Source: Pyropia yezoensis | Taxonomy: Eukaryota; Rhodophyta; Bangiophyceae; Bangiales; Bangiaceae | Assembly (NCBI GenBank): GCA_009829735.1 | Contig: CM020619.1 | Location: 688,590 to 752,589 of the forward strand | Reading direction: 5' to 3' | Length of the DNA: 64,000 nt | Shown: piece by piece, positions 44,207-54,479 of the stretch | Position numbering within the stretch: the first letter of the stretch is position 1 | Layout of the letters: every line of letters starts with the position of its first letter | The notes under the pieces: model-generated | What the model was told of the DNA's origin: nothing | Database searches by the model: none | What the model saw: only the letters and a program-made list of their open reading frames with translations | Program-made: the position numbers and the translations under genes

Positions 44207-46234
44207 ATGGCGGCGGCAGCGCAGCGGACCCCCCCCCCTCCCCCCCCCCCCTCCCCTCCTCCTCCATCGCTCTCCCCCCCGCCACTTCCCCCACACACTG
44301 CCGCACTGGCCGCGGCGGTACCGTCGGCGGCTGGTCACGGCCCATTGCTGCCAGCGGCCGCCGCCACCGCTCCCGCTCCCGCCGCAGCCGACGCCACCAC
44401 CGGGGCCGACGCCCCCGCCCCGCCCGCTGCTGGTCTGGCCGCGGCGGCGGCGGCGGCGCCCCCGCCGCCACGCCCCCCCCCCGCCACGCCATCGCGCCGG
44501 CGCCCCCTGACTGTTGCCTACATGTGCAACGCAAAGAAGCAGGCGGCGTTTTTTAGCGACCTCGCCGCCGCGGCACCCGCCCACGGCATCACCCTCGTGC
44601 CGGTGGGGCTGGACGCCACCGGCACCACCACCACCGCCACCACCACCGCCATGGCAGCAGCGGCAGCGGCAGCGGCAGCGGCATCGGCAGCGGCAGCGGC
44701 AGCGGCAGAGGGGGGGAGGGGGGGGTACGATGCGACACTCCACAAGCGGACGGACGACATGGCATTGCGGCTGCGGGGGTGTGCCGCTGGGCCACTGTCG
44801 CCGCGGCCGTCGGCCCTGCGTGCCGGGAAGGCGGCGGACAGCGACCCCTGTCCTGCCTCACCGGCTGTGCTCCTCGAGCCACCGTGCCCGCCTCCCCCCC
44901 CCATGCTCCTGTGTGACGCCAAAGGCGAGGCTGGAGATGCAGCGGTGGCGGTTGGGGTGGCTGACGCGGCGACGGAGGCGGCGGAAGCAGCAGCAGCGGC
45001 AGCTGCAGCCACAGCCCGGGTGGCCGCCCTGACCGCCTGGGTCGCCACCCCCACCGCTGGGGTGGTGGTGGACCCGCTGCCGGGGGTGTGGCGGCTGCTC
45101 GACCGGTTTGCCCTGTCGGCAGCGGTGGACGCAGCGCTGAGGAGGCTTCCCCCCGCAACGAGGTCCCGTTTCGTGCGGCTGCCATGGGCGTCGGCCGCGG
45201 CGGTGCTAGGGATGGGTGCCCCGACGGTGGCGGCGGCCGCGGCGACAGCATCGGCCGCCACCGGACCGAGGGCCAGCGACACGTGTGGCGGATACTGTGG
45301 GGATGCCAAACGGTCGTCGTCCCCCCCCCACGCCAACGGCGGCGACGACGACGTTGGCGGCGTGGCGGCGACGGCGGCGACAGCGTCGGCGGCGGCCACC
45401 TCCCCCCCCGATGTGGTGGCCCTGCGGCAGGGCCCGCTCATCCTCAAGCGGAGGGAGGCGTGTGGCTCGGCGCCCAGCCACGAGATGGCCACCGCCGGGT
45501 GTGTTGCGTGCGCCGCTGCGGCGGTGGGCGCCCGTTTTGGCGGCCCCGCCGGCGCGGCGGACGTGGCGGTGCAGCGGTGGGTGGCCCGCCACGGGCGGCG
45601 GCTGTGGAAGGTGTACGCGGTGGGGGGGGAGGCGCTTGCCGTGCAGTGCCGCGCGTCCATTGGGGCGGGCACCCTACCGGTGGGGGCCCCCCAGCGGGAC
45701 CGCCCCGCCCGTGGCGGCAGCTGCGCGTCGTGTGGGGTGGGCTGGCGCTACTATGACGAGGCGGACATGGCGGCGATGAAGCGGGCCAAGCCGCCGCCCG
45801 CGGCGGCCACCGCCAACGGAGGTGGCGGCGGTGGTCGTGGTGGCGGCGGCGGCGGCGGTGGCGGTGACGGGGACAGCAGCAACAACGGCATCGCCGTTGG
45901 CGCCCGCACCGGCGGTGGCGGTGGCGGCGGCAAGGAAGACGCCGACGACGATGACAATGATGGCGACGCCGACGGCGGCGGCGCGGGAGCTATGCGCACG
46001 CCCCTCGACACGCCCACCGCCGCAACGCTTGTGGCCGTCCTCTGCGCGGAGCTCCGTCTCTCCCTCCTGGGCGTGGACGTGGTGGCCGACGCCGCGTCGG
46101 GGGCCCTTTCGGTGGTGGACGTCAACTACTTTCCGGGCTTCAAGGGCGTCCGCGGCGTCCACGACGCACTGTTGCGGCATGTGCGGGTGGTGGTAGAGAA
46201 GGCGGAGGGGGAGGGGGAGGGGGGGGGATGGTGA
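44207..46234 (+). CDS. Inositol-tetrakisphosphate 1-kinase (ITPK family)
   Basis: 675 aa, single exon, ATGG start after a C-rich leader. After a Pro/Ala-rich N-terminus (1-100) the ITPK pattern appears: VAYMCNAKKQAAFF, DATLHKRTDD, VVVDPLPGVWRLLDRF and LILKRREACGSAPSHEMA. VQRWVARHGRRLWKVYAVG and LGVDVVAD...LSVVDVNYFPGFKGV follow. The last holds the metal-binding Asp/Asn of the ATP-grasp fold. The family phosphorylates inositol phosphates on the way to IP6 and pyrophosphates. Gly/Asn/Asp-rich and Ala-rich inserts roughly double the usual length (about 320-350 aa). Catalytic motifs are intact. Confidence 0.9.
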   Translation: MAAAAQRTPPPPPPPSPPPPSLSPPPLPPHTAALAAAVPSAAGHGPLLPAAAATAPAPAAADATTGADAPAPPAAGLAAAAAAAPPPPRPPPATPSRRRPLTVAYMCNAKKQAAFFSDLAAAAPAHGITLVPVGLDATGTTTTATTTAMAAAAAAAAAASAAAAAAAEGGRGGYDATLHKRTDDMALRLRGCAAGPLSPRPSALRAGKAADSDPCPASPAVLLEPPCPPPPPMLLCDAKGEAGDAAVAVGVADAATEAAEAAAAAAAATARVAALTAWVATPTAGVVVDPLPGVWRLLDRFALSAAVDAALRRLPPATRSRFVRLPWASAAAVLGMGAPTVAAAAATASAATGPRASDTCGGYCGDAKRSSSPPHANGGDDDVGGVAATAATASAAATSPPDVVALRQGPLILKRREACGSAPSHEMATAGCVACAAAAVGARFGGPAGAADVAVQRWVARHGRRLWKVYAVGGEALAVQCRASIGAGTLPVGAPQRDRPARGGSCASCGVGWRYYDEADMAAMKRAKPPPAAATANGGGGGGRGGGGGGGGGDGDSSNNGIAVGARTGGGGGGGKEDADDDDNDGDADGGGAGAMRTPLDTPTAATLVAVLCAELRLSLLGVDVVADAASGALSVVDVNYFPGFKGVRGVHDALLRHVRVVVEKAEGEGEGGGW

Positions 46235-46737
46235 AGGAGGAGGGGGACGGGAGGGGGAGGCGACAGGTGGAGGCGGGGGGGGGGGGCTGCCGGCCGTCCC
46301 CACGCCGGCACCTCGTCAGCGGGGCAGGAGCGCACTAACTCTTCTTTGTTCTCGTGCCGCGGCAGACCAACCCCAATGGGGCTTGGGGGGGTGAAGGACG
46401 GAGAGGAAGAGGGGGGGGGGAGGAGAGGGGGGGGGGGGGAGGAGGGCGGGGGGGCGGGTGCGCCCGTTGCAGAGGCCGCACAGCCGTGCCACGCAACGGA
46501 TCCGCCGGCAGCGGCCGGTGGCGGCGCGCGCCGCGAGGACAGCCCCGCTGCTGGCGGCAAGCATCCGTCCCGCCCTGTCCCCCCCCCCCCCGGGCCCAAT
46601 GCGCGCGCACCGTCCGCCCCCTCTCACCGGCGGCCACCATCACCACAGCACGGCAGTGACGGCGGCGGTGGCCGCCGGCGGAGGCAGGTGGGGCCCCCCC
46701 ACCCCTTCTCCGCCACCCCCCCCCCCTTTCCCCCCGC
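46235..46737. other. Short intergenic gap between convergent genes
   Basis: G-rich then C-rich runs; no gene seen. Confidence 0.4.
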
Positions 46738-47193
46738 CTACCCCCCTCCGCGGGGCCAAAAAAACGCGAGCAGCCCCCCCACAATGGCCAGCCCCCCCCC
46801 CAGCCAGTCCCCCGCGTCGACCCGCAGGCCGTCCACGGCCGCCCCCCAGGCGACCGACAGGCCAATAAACACGCACCCATAGACGGCGTAGAGGCGGCCA
46901 AAGGCGGCGGCGGGGGACGGCGGCTGGAGCAGCGGCACAAAGCCGTAGGCGCCGAGCGCCGCCACCCCCGCCGCCACCCACAGCCACCGGGGAAAGGCGG
47001 CGGGCACGGCCGGCAGCGCCGCGGAGCGGTCGCGGAGGGCCGTCCAGACGAGCCAGCCGCCCCCAATCTCCAGCACCCCGGCGAGGAGGAAGGCGCCCGC
47101 CGCCGCCGCCACCGTCGCGGGCGTCCACGGCGGCGGCGGCGGTGGCGGCGGCAATGCGGCGGCGGCTGCCTCAGAAGCCACCGCATCAGTCAT
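46738..47193 (-). CDS. UPF0060/YnfA-type four-helix membrane protein
   Basis: 151 aa, single exon. The first ~25 residues are an Ala/Pro extension. Then come four membrane helices: GAFLLAGVLEIGGGWLVW, WVAAGVAALGAYGFV, YAVYGCVFIGLSVAWGAAV and LAIVGGLLAFFWPRG. The order LEIGG, then GRLYAVYG..FI..S, VDG..D..DW.G, and terminal PR is the UPF0060 signature. This family is mostly bacterial and resembles small multidrug-resistance transporters; transport is inferred. A bacterial-type protein in a eukaryotic nuclear context suggests gene transfer or plastid ancestry. Codon use and GC match the neighbours. Confidence 0.85.
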   Translation of the reverse strand: MTDAVASEAAAAALPPPPPPPPWTPATVAAAAGAFLLAGVLEIGGGWLVWTALRDRSAALPAVPAAFPRWLWVAAGVAALGAYGFVPLLQPPSPAAAFGRLYAVYGCVFIGLSVAWGAAVDGLRVDAGDWLGGGLAIVGGLLAFFWPRGGG

Positions 47194-47684
47194 TAGAGGG
47201 GGGTGGGGGGGGGGTAAACAGGGGGGGTGAGGGTGGTTGGATAGGGGGGTTAAGGAGGGGGAGCTGAGTAGCCACGCCTGCAGCGGGGGCGCAGGGAGCG
47301 CCAGGGGCGACGGCTTCGCCAACCGCGGGGCGCCGTGGCAGCGCGGGGGGGGTGGGGGACGACGACGCACCGACGCGGGGCGACGCAGACGTGTCTGTCG
47401 ACACAGGCCGCGGGGGAAGCGCGCTTCCCTAGCTAGCGCGGCGAGTCCGAGACAAATCTGGCGGCGGGGCCATCGGGGAGGCGGTCGCGGGCCCCGCGAC
47501 CACGCGGCTCGCGCGGGGGGAAACCGCTCTGCCCCAGGGGATCGATCCCCCCGCCCGTGGGGGGCACGCCGCCCTCTCCCCGTCTGGCGCGTATGGAGAT
47601 AGGGCAGGGGGGAGTGCCGGGGAGGGGGGGGGTGGGCGGGGTGGTGCGCCCGCGTGGCTTTGTGAGCTGCGTGCCGCGGTGGTG

Positions 47685-47745
<61 letters not shown>

Positions 47746-48386
47746 GCGGCAGCAGCGGCTGCAGACGCAACGGTGGTGGCTGGCGGGGGCACAGGCGCGG
47801 GCGCGGGCGGCGGCGGCGGCGGCGGCGGCTGGCGGCGGCGGCGGCGACGTCACCGAACGTGAGGTAGCGACGGTATCGGCCTTGTTCCTCACCCTCCCCC
47901 CCGCCGTCCCGCCCCCTTTGTCTGCCTCGCAACGCGACTGGCCAACGCACGGGCGCCCTTTTCTTTCCTTCCGGTGTTTTTGTCCCTTGTTCGAACGCCC
48001 CTTGTGCTCCACGGGGGACGCCATCCAGGGCGCATCTCGGTGGGGGATGACCCCAGCGGGCAAGGCAGCAGCGGCAAATGGCGAGGGGCGCCCAAGGTGC
48101 GGGCAACAGCAAGGGACACAGGAACGCACAAACAGTGACCAGCACCAGCGGCTGGGGCGCGGCTGCGGTGGGGGGCTGCCCGTCGCGCAGCCGCCCCCCC
48201 CCCCCTCGCCTCTTACGACCATCCCCTCCCCCCCTCCTCTGCCCACCCCCCTTGACCTGGCGGCCGTTGTGGTGGCAGTGGTGGTGCTGGGTTGCGGCGT
48301 CTGCGGCGTCGGCGGCCATCGTCGACGCGGCTGCCGGCCCCGTCGCGCGGGGCGCCAACGCGACCGTCGAGGCCGACCCTATGCCA

Positions 48387-48423
<37 letters not shown>

Positions 48424-49618
48424 GGGGGGTGGCCAGCGCGTCGATAACGACGACGGCGGTGCCTGCAGCGGCAGCTGACTCGGTGTCGGAAGCTGCAACG
48501 AGCGTGACCGGCGGGGAGGCCGCCACCACCATCCCCGCGGCGGCAAGCACGCTGGCAGCGTCGCTTGGAGCCCTGCGCAAGCGAGCAAGCACAGCATTCA
48601 TCTTTGTTCACATGGGCAGTAGCGGGGCCTGTAGGCTGGAGCTCTGGATCGCGGATAATGATTGCGTCTGTCCTACTGCCAGCACCCCCCTACAGACCCC
48701 GCTGTCGCTGCTTCGCCAGTCCCTGACGTCCGACGTCCTTACGCCGGCACCCTCTCTGATGGTCTTCCATCTCCATCCAACCCCACCGTTTGTCGCACCT
48801 CTTGCCCCTCCCCCACTTTCACTCGTTCCCCCACTTACCCCCTGCCCACTCTTAATTAGTCCTCAATCTCCCTCTCAGTACACCCACCCTCCCTTCCCTT
48901 CTCCCGTTCTGTTTTTCCCCCCTCCTTAGCCATCCTGCCTCTCCATCCTTTCTCCATCCCCCCCCCCTCCCCCCGGCCTGTTCACCAGGCCGCCATGACA
49001 GCCGCTGGCCTTCCGGCGACTGACGTGCAGGCTCCCAGAGCAACGGAGATGGGTGTTGACAATGTTTTTTTCGTTTGGGGTTGACGCATGAACAGATTGA
49101 CATATTCGTCGTGCAACACGCGGACGACCCAGTCAGCGGGCCCACCTGAAGACAACAGACGTGCGATGCAGCAGCCAGAACCAAATGGCGCCTCCCCTCC
49201 ACGCACCGCGCCAAAACAGGACCCCACCGTGGGCGGGGTGCAGCAGCGCCCTTGGCCTGCTGCCAGCGGTACTGGGCTAGCTCGCGGTGGTTCCCTGCTG
49301 CCCCAGCAGAGTGGAGGGAGCGCAGGCTGCACAAGAGCATTTCTTTTTTGTCGTCCCCACCGCCGACAAGGTGGCGCACGCCGCCGCCGCCACCCACACC
49401 ACCAGTCGCCGGTATCGCCGGCGCAGACTGCCTCCACCAAGGCAGGGTGTGATACATACCGCCCAGGCAATGGCCATCAGAACGGGAGGGATGGGGGGCA
49501 CGGAGAGCTGGGGGGGGGGGGGGGAGAGGTGTCCACGGGGCCAGTGGCCCGCGCCGACCCTCACAGCGGCGTGTGTGTAGCCTGAAGCGGCTGCTGTCGA
49601 CGCCCCCTGCCCCGGGGT
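47194..49618. other. Region without a supported gene
   Basis: Contains the CGG/GCC microsatellite and several low-complexity frames. On - a frame from 48601 begins with a plausible Ala/Val-rich segment but decays into repeats. On - another (48982-49470) has a charged segment (RVLHDEYVNLFMRQPQ). Neither has a family match or a clear structure, so I do not call them. From about 48600 to 49060 the GC is slightly lower. Confidence 0.35.
47684..47760. repeat. CGG trinucleotide microsatellite
   Basis: About 22 GGC units with a degenerate GCA/GGC end. It is in probable non-coding DNA upstream of the UPF0060 gene. A second, shorter tract lies at about 48390-48425. Confidence 0.85.
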
Positions 49619-51811
49619 TCATCCACGGTCATCCCCGCCCCCCCTCACATGCGTCCAACCAAACTCTGCCACCACCGGAACCGCCGCTGCCACTCGCACA
49701 GCCACCGGCGGGGGGATGGCAGCCCCAACTGGGACTGCCGGCGCCACGGCTGCCAGGCAAGTAACCGCCTCCCCTGCCGTGTCGGCCGCCCCCCCTGCCA
49801 CCGCTGCTCCATCCACCGCCCGCGCGCTACTCGCCGCGGCGGCCGACGTCGCTGCCGCCACCGCCGCCGCCGCTGCCACGGCCATTGGCGCCGACGCGGT
49901 GGCGGCTGCGGAACGGGCTGCCTGGCGCCGTGCTCGCCGCCGGTCATTGGCCCGCGCCGCGGCCACTCGGTTGGCGAGCTGCCGCGCCGTAGGCGCCGCG
50001 GCGGCGGCCGCCGCAGTGGCCAGGCGCCGCCGCCGCGCGCCAGGACTCCTCCCAACGGGGAGGGCCCCAGCGTCAGCAGCGGCCGTCGCCGTGGTCGCCA
50101 GAGCGGTCGCACCTGACCCCCCCTGGCGGCCGCCGCAACCACGACCGCGACCGCTGCAACTGCTGCCGCGACCGCTGCCGCCGCCGCTGCCGCCGCCGCC
50201 GCAGTCGCCATTGTGACGGGCACAAGCCGCGCCATACGGTCCAAACACCCACCCCGCCGGCCCTGCCGCGTCGAGGAGCCGCTGCACGAGACGTGCTTTG
50301 AGAGCGTCCACCACCGCCGGCGGGGCCAGCGCCATCGATGAACAAATGAGGGCCTGATCGACTACAGGGGCCGCGGGCTTGGCAGTGGTGGTGGTGGCGG
50401 CAGCAGCGGCGGCGGCAGCAGAAGCATGTGCAGGGACGCCTGCGACGGTGGAGCCGCCCTGGTGACCCCGACATCCCGCCCACGCGCCACCCGTCCCCGT
50501 ACCGGCGCCAAACAGGTGTGCCAGTGCCGCCCCAAAGCCGTCGTAATCGATGGGACTCGTGCACGCAGGGAGGGCGCCCGCAGCCCCTACCGCGGACCCC
50601 ATCGAGGCATAGCCACGGGCAGAAGGGCCCCAACCAAAACGGCCAGAGGAATTGGGCGCGGCGGGCGACGACAGGGGTGGCAGCGGGATACCATCCTCGA
50701 GGTCTACACGGGAGGTGGGGGGGCCCGGGAGGGCGCCCGTCGTGGTGGGCGCGGTGAGCAGCGCAACCGTGGTGCAGCGGCGCGCTGGGGCACTCCCCCC
50801 CCCCCGGCCAGCGGCGATACCAAAGGACAGGGAGAATAGGCCGCCCCCGAGCGGGGGGGAGGGGGCGGAGGGGGCGGCCGCTACGGCCGGCCACCCCCCC
50901 CCCGCCCCTCCCCCACCCTCGCGTGCAGCGGCGGCAGCCTGGCCGTCGCCGGGGGCGCTGCTGCTGGCGGCAGTGGCGCCAACGACGACCACCTCCCCTG
51001 CGTCCTCATCCATGAGGAAGCGGCTCGAGTGGGGGGGGAGGACGAAGCCTGCCGGCAACGGCACCGCCGCGGGGGTGACGGCGGTGGCTGCCTCGAGCAT
51101 GCCCAGCGTGTGGCCATTGACGGAAGATAGGGGGAGGAACTGGGGCGGGGGAAGGGGGGGGAAATAAAGGGTAGCGTGACAAGCAGGGGGGACAGGGCAT
51201 GGTGGGCGGGAGAGGGGCCACAAACCCCACGGGGCACAGCACAGCCGCACAGTGGAGAGCACATGTCAGTGCTCAAGCTCACGCGCACAGGACGAGCTTG
51301 CCGCGGCTGCCTGCGTGCTGCCAAACAAAGAGCACCACTACAGGCGGTACGAGGGGATGGTCGTAGGGCCGACGCGCGGACAGAGTGGCCACTGCGGGTG
51401 GCTCCCAAGTCGTGGAGCCGCGAGAGGCGAGCGCACCGTGTGCAGACCACCGGTCGCTCCCACTCCCACCCCCAACAAGAAATCCCGCTCAAGCTCGCCG
51501 CGCCTGTACCCCCCCACCGCCACCCCCCCCCGCCTAGCCAGACCACCCTTCGCAAACGAGGAGAGAATGGCAACAGCAATGCCCGCGACAGCGTGTACCA
51601 GAAACTGGAACTCGACGGCGTGCCCCGTCGGGCACCCCCCCCCCCCCGTCAGGACCACCGACTTGGTCACCCCCACCGCCGCCGCGAGCGCCGCGGCGGT
51701 CAGCGGCGGAGGCGGCGGCGGCGGCGGCCCGCGGGGGGGGGGCAGCAGCCACGCCCGCGCCGCCGCGTCGGCGGCCAGACGGCGCGCGGCAGGCAGCGGC
51801 GGGACTTCCAT
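49619..51811 (-). CDS. Unknown Ala-rich protein with a basic segment
   Basis: Two exons are inferred: 51599-51811 (71 codons, donor GTACAC) and 49619-51139 (acceptor GCCCCAG). They join in phase 0 to 577 aa. The N-terminus is Ala/Pro-rich. A short conserved-looking part spans the junction (HAVEFQFL joined to FLPLSSVNGHTL). Acidic MDEDAGEVVVV, hydrophobic and Gly-rich stretches follow. Near residue 430-455 lies a basic segment (RQLANRVAAARANDRRRARR). It resembles a bZIP basic region but lacks the invariant Arg, and no leucine heptads follow. I recognise no family. DNA or RNA binding is only suggested. Confidence 0.5.
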
Positions 51812-52066
51812 ACCCGGGATGGCTAGGATTACAGGACAGGGGCAGGTGGAGGGAGAGGGGAGGCGGGGAGGGTGTCGGCGAAGGGTGGCGACGCGGGGAG
51901 GGAGGGAGTGGGACAACGAGAGGGGAAGGTGCGACAGGGTCAGGGCCAACCAGACTCGGCACGCAGTAGCTGAGGCATGGGCAAGGAATGTCAAGGGGTC
52001 CTCCGCGCTCAACCACGAGATATTCCCGTCCTGGCGAGATATTCCAGTCCTGACGAGATTGATGTG

Positions 52067-52125
52067 GGTACTGATACTGTACTGTACTATACCTGCATAG
52101 ACGTATTTACTGTATGTACATACTT
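52067..52125. repeat. GTACTGTAC-type palindrome cluster
   Basis: GGTACTGATACTGTACTGTACTATACC, then TTTACTGTATGTACATACTT. About 255-315 bp upstream of the start codon at 51811 (-). Confidence 0.5.
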
Positions 52126-52306
52126 CCTCTTTTTTCTGAACCAAACTGAACGCTTGAAGGGGTGCCGTCTCGCTCGGATGATCGGTGCGCCGTCGTGAGC
52201 GGTCCACAACAGCACGCGACGACGGCTGGGGCGCACCGTGCGCGAACGCTCTTCGCCTCTTCATCGTGTATCCCAGGGTGTGTCCTTGATGTCCGTCCCT
52301 TTCAGT

Positions 52307-52324
52307 AGGTATGTACATACATAC
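52307..52324. repeat. TATGTACATACATA palindrome
   Basis: A short AT-rich palindrome related to the TACAGTAC family. It is about 500 bp upstream of the start at 51811 (-). Confidence 0.4.
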
Positions 52325-52882
52325 GGCTACAGGACATACGCACTCTTCCTGAGCCCCCTGCTACGCTGACTCGCGCTACGCCATCACGCCAGTCCTGTGG
52401 AGGCGTGCCCCGGCGTGCACGCTGGGGCACGTGTGTGTGGAGGGGCAGGCCGCGCCGCCCAGGCAGGGGCGCAAACGCCCGCACCACTTCGTGTCGTGCA
52501 GCCACCGCGCCGGCCGCGGTCGCTGGGTGCCCACGGCGCATTTCCAGGAGCGCCCCCCCCCCCCCCCGGCGCCTGCGCGCCCGCGCGGCGCCCACGAGCG
52601 GTGTTGTAGCTGCCCGTATTTTGCCGCTGCTGCCTGCCTCGTGGGGCGGATCGACTTTACATGCTGTCGACGCCAACGGCCAGGCGCTGCCGATCGCTGC
52701 TAGCTACTTTAGCCGCTGCTCGAGGGAACGCAGCTGCCCGCCCCCGCCACGGCGTCTGATGCCTCGGGCTGCCGCTGCCGCTGCTACCTGCCGATGATCC
52801 CGAGACGAAGACCTATGTCTGCACCCGCATCGTCTGCACGCAGGACTCATAGTCTCACTTTCTTCGCCTTGTCTACCTAGAC

Positions 52883-53517
52883 ATGGACGAGTTGGACAAG
52901 GTGGTGCTTTTGCAGCGGCTGTCGGACGGGCTCAAGGCCACGCAGGAGCGAGGGAAGGTCTTGCTTCCGCCTGACCATTTGAATGGCCCGCCGCCATTGT
53001 TTTGACCCAGAGCCTGGGTACTTCCCGCATGACGCGGCGGTCTTTACCCGAGCACAAGAGGACCTTGTTCTCAACATGTTTGTCAATACATGGACTCCTC
53101 TCAATATGGGAGACCCAATCGTGCGCAAACACAGTCTACAGCGCATGGAGTCGGAGCGCGCGTGTATGAGGTGTCAAGTACCACTGCCGCGTCGTCCAGG
53201 GCGACCAGGTTGTGGGCGTTGCCTTGGAAAAGCTTTGGGGGGACCTGGTCATCCGAGGCCGGCAGGGCCGCCCTCTCGACATTGAGCAGGTGGTCCGTGA
53301 TGTGCGGGAAGCCCGGGAACACCTGCGCAGGCTCGCCTACTGCCACAACGACGTCATCCCTCAGAACATCATGTTCACCGAGGATGATCGGGCTGTGCTG
53401 ATTGACATTGATTTTCACGCTTGTCTTCCGGAGGGGGACCAGCTTCGCAAGGGGCCCCTGGCGGTGTACAGTACTGTACTGTACATGTACTGTACATTGG
53501 AAGAGAGTCAAGATTGA
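52883..53517 (+). pseudogene. Protein-kinase-fold pseudogene fragment
   Basis: Pieces of a kinase-like protein lie in three frames. They are an N-terminal piece from ATG 52883 (MDELDKVVLLQRL, stopping at 53003), a middle piece (YFPHDAAVFTRAQEDLVL, IVRKHSLQRM) and a C-lobe piece from 53212. The C-lobe piece has the catalytic-loop-like CHNDVIPQNIMF and the metal-loop-like VLIDIDFHACLPEG. After the metal loop the similarity ends at GTACAGTAC palindromes. The family resembles fungal-type small kinase-like proteins that read HNDxxPxNI. Frameshifts and truncation make it non-functional. Base composition is lower in GC than the flanking genes. Confidence 0.65.
53465..53497. repeat. GTACAGTAC-type palindrome cluster at the kinase break point
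   Basis: TGTACAGTACTGTACTGTAC followed by ATGTACTGTACATT. It begins just where kinase similarity is lost, so it may have inserted there or marked the break. Confidence 0.5.
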
Positions 53518-54479
53518 GGTGCAAGGAGAACGACTGGTATCTACTGACTGCAGACGACGGAGGAGTTCATGCGCCAGGAAGGTGGCTCGTCTGACGCGCT
53601 GCTGCAGCGACGGCGGGGGTAGCGGCGGAGGTGGTGGCCGCGGGAATGGAGGTCGTGGCGGCGCTGACTGCGGCGGCGTCGGCGGCGTCAGCGCTCCCCC
53701 CCCACAGGCCCTCATGTTGGTGGCGCCGCCGCGAGCGTCGCTGGCGCGGGCGGCGCTGGCTACTGCAGGACAGAAGGAAAGTAAATGGTGCATGCGTACA
53801 TACGTCCGTTGCGCTTTCCCAGCTGTCCCCCCTTTTCTTGTTCTTTCTGGCCGGCACTCCCCCCCTCCTACGCAGGAGCACAGGGTGCCAGCGTTGTGGA
53901 GGCAGAGCCGGGTAGTTCAGCGGGTGTGGGGGTGTCGGGGGGGAAGGTGTGCGGATGATGCCCATCAACGGTGGGGGGTGGTTATGGAGGTGGGGAGGGG
54001 AAAGAAGGGTTCACCGCTGGCGAGAATGGGATAGCGCCAAGCAGGGAGGGCGGAGACGAGACAGCTCGGGGCGGGAGTGACAGGCTGGGTCTTGCGCTCG
54101 CGGAAGCACCCTACGAAAGAAAAAAAAGAAATCGAGACAGCCGTCGCAAGTGGATCCGCACCCCGATCATCTGGATCATGTGCGGCGTGCGCGACAAGAT
54201 GCCGCACACGATTGCTCGTCTTTGTCATCATCCCGGCCTGGTCGCGGCCACGGGCGTTAATTCTGTCCACCACCTCATCCCCTACCCCTCCTGTTCTACA
54301 CCCTTCCCCTTTCCCCACCCGCCCCCCGCCACCGCCACCACCCCCGTCCCCCCCTCACCAACGCCCTCCCCCACTCCTCACTCGGGCCTTCGCCGCAGCC
54401 ACCACCACCCCCCCCGCTCCGTGCCCCTCCCCCCCCCCCCCCCCCCCCTCGCCGCGACCCCCTTCCCCCCATCGCCACC
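53518..54479. other. Upstream flank of DBR1
   Basis: No gene recognised. The last ~200 bp are a strongly C-rich leader running into the ATG at 54480. Confidence 0.4.

Larger units (their letters stand above)
51812..52882. other. Intergenic region with palindrome repeats
   Basis: No gene recognised. AT-richer than average, with two GTACAGTAC-type clusters 250-520 bp upstream of the - strand start at 51811. Confidence 0.4.

Noticed and set aside
48246..48601. Minus-strand Ala/Val-rich frame starting at 48601
   Set aside because: It starts plausibly but runs into microsatellite-encoded repeats, with no domain, splice support or homologous pattern.
49088..49585. Plus frame of 165 aa and minus frame of 162 aa overlapping it
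   Set aside because: Both are open, neither has a recognisable motif, and the choice between them cannot be made from sequence.
50449..50560. bZIP transcription factor call for the 49619-51811 gene
   Set aside because: The basic segment misses the invariant Arg at the N-x7-R position and no leucine heptads follow.
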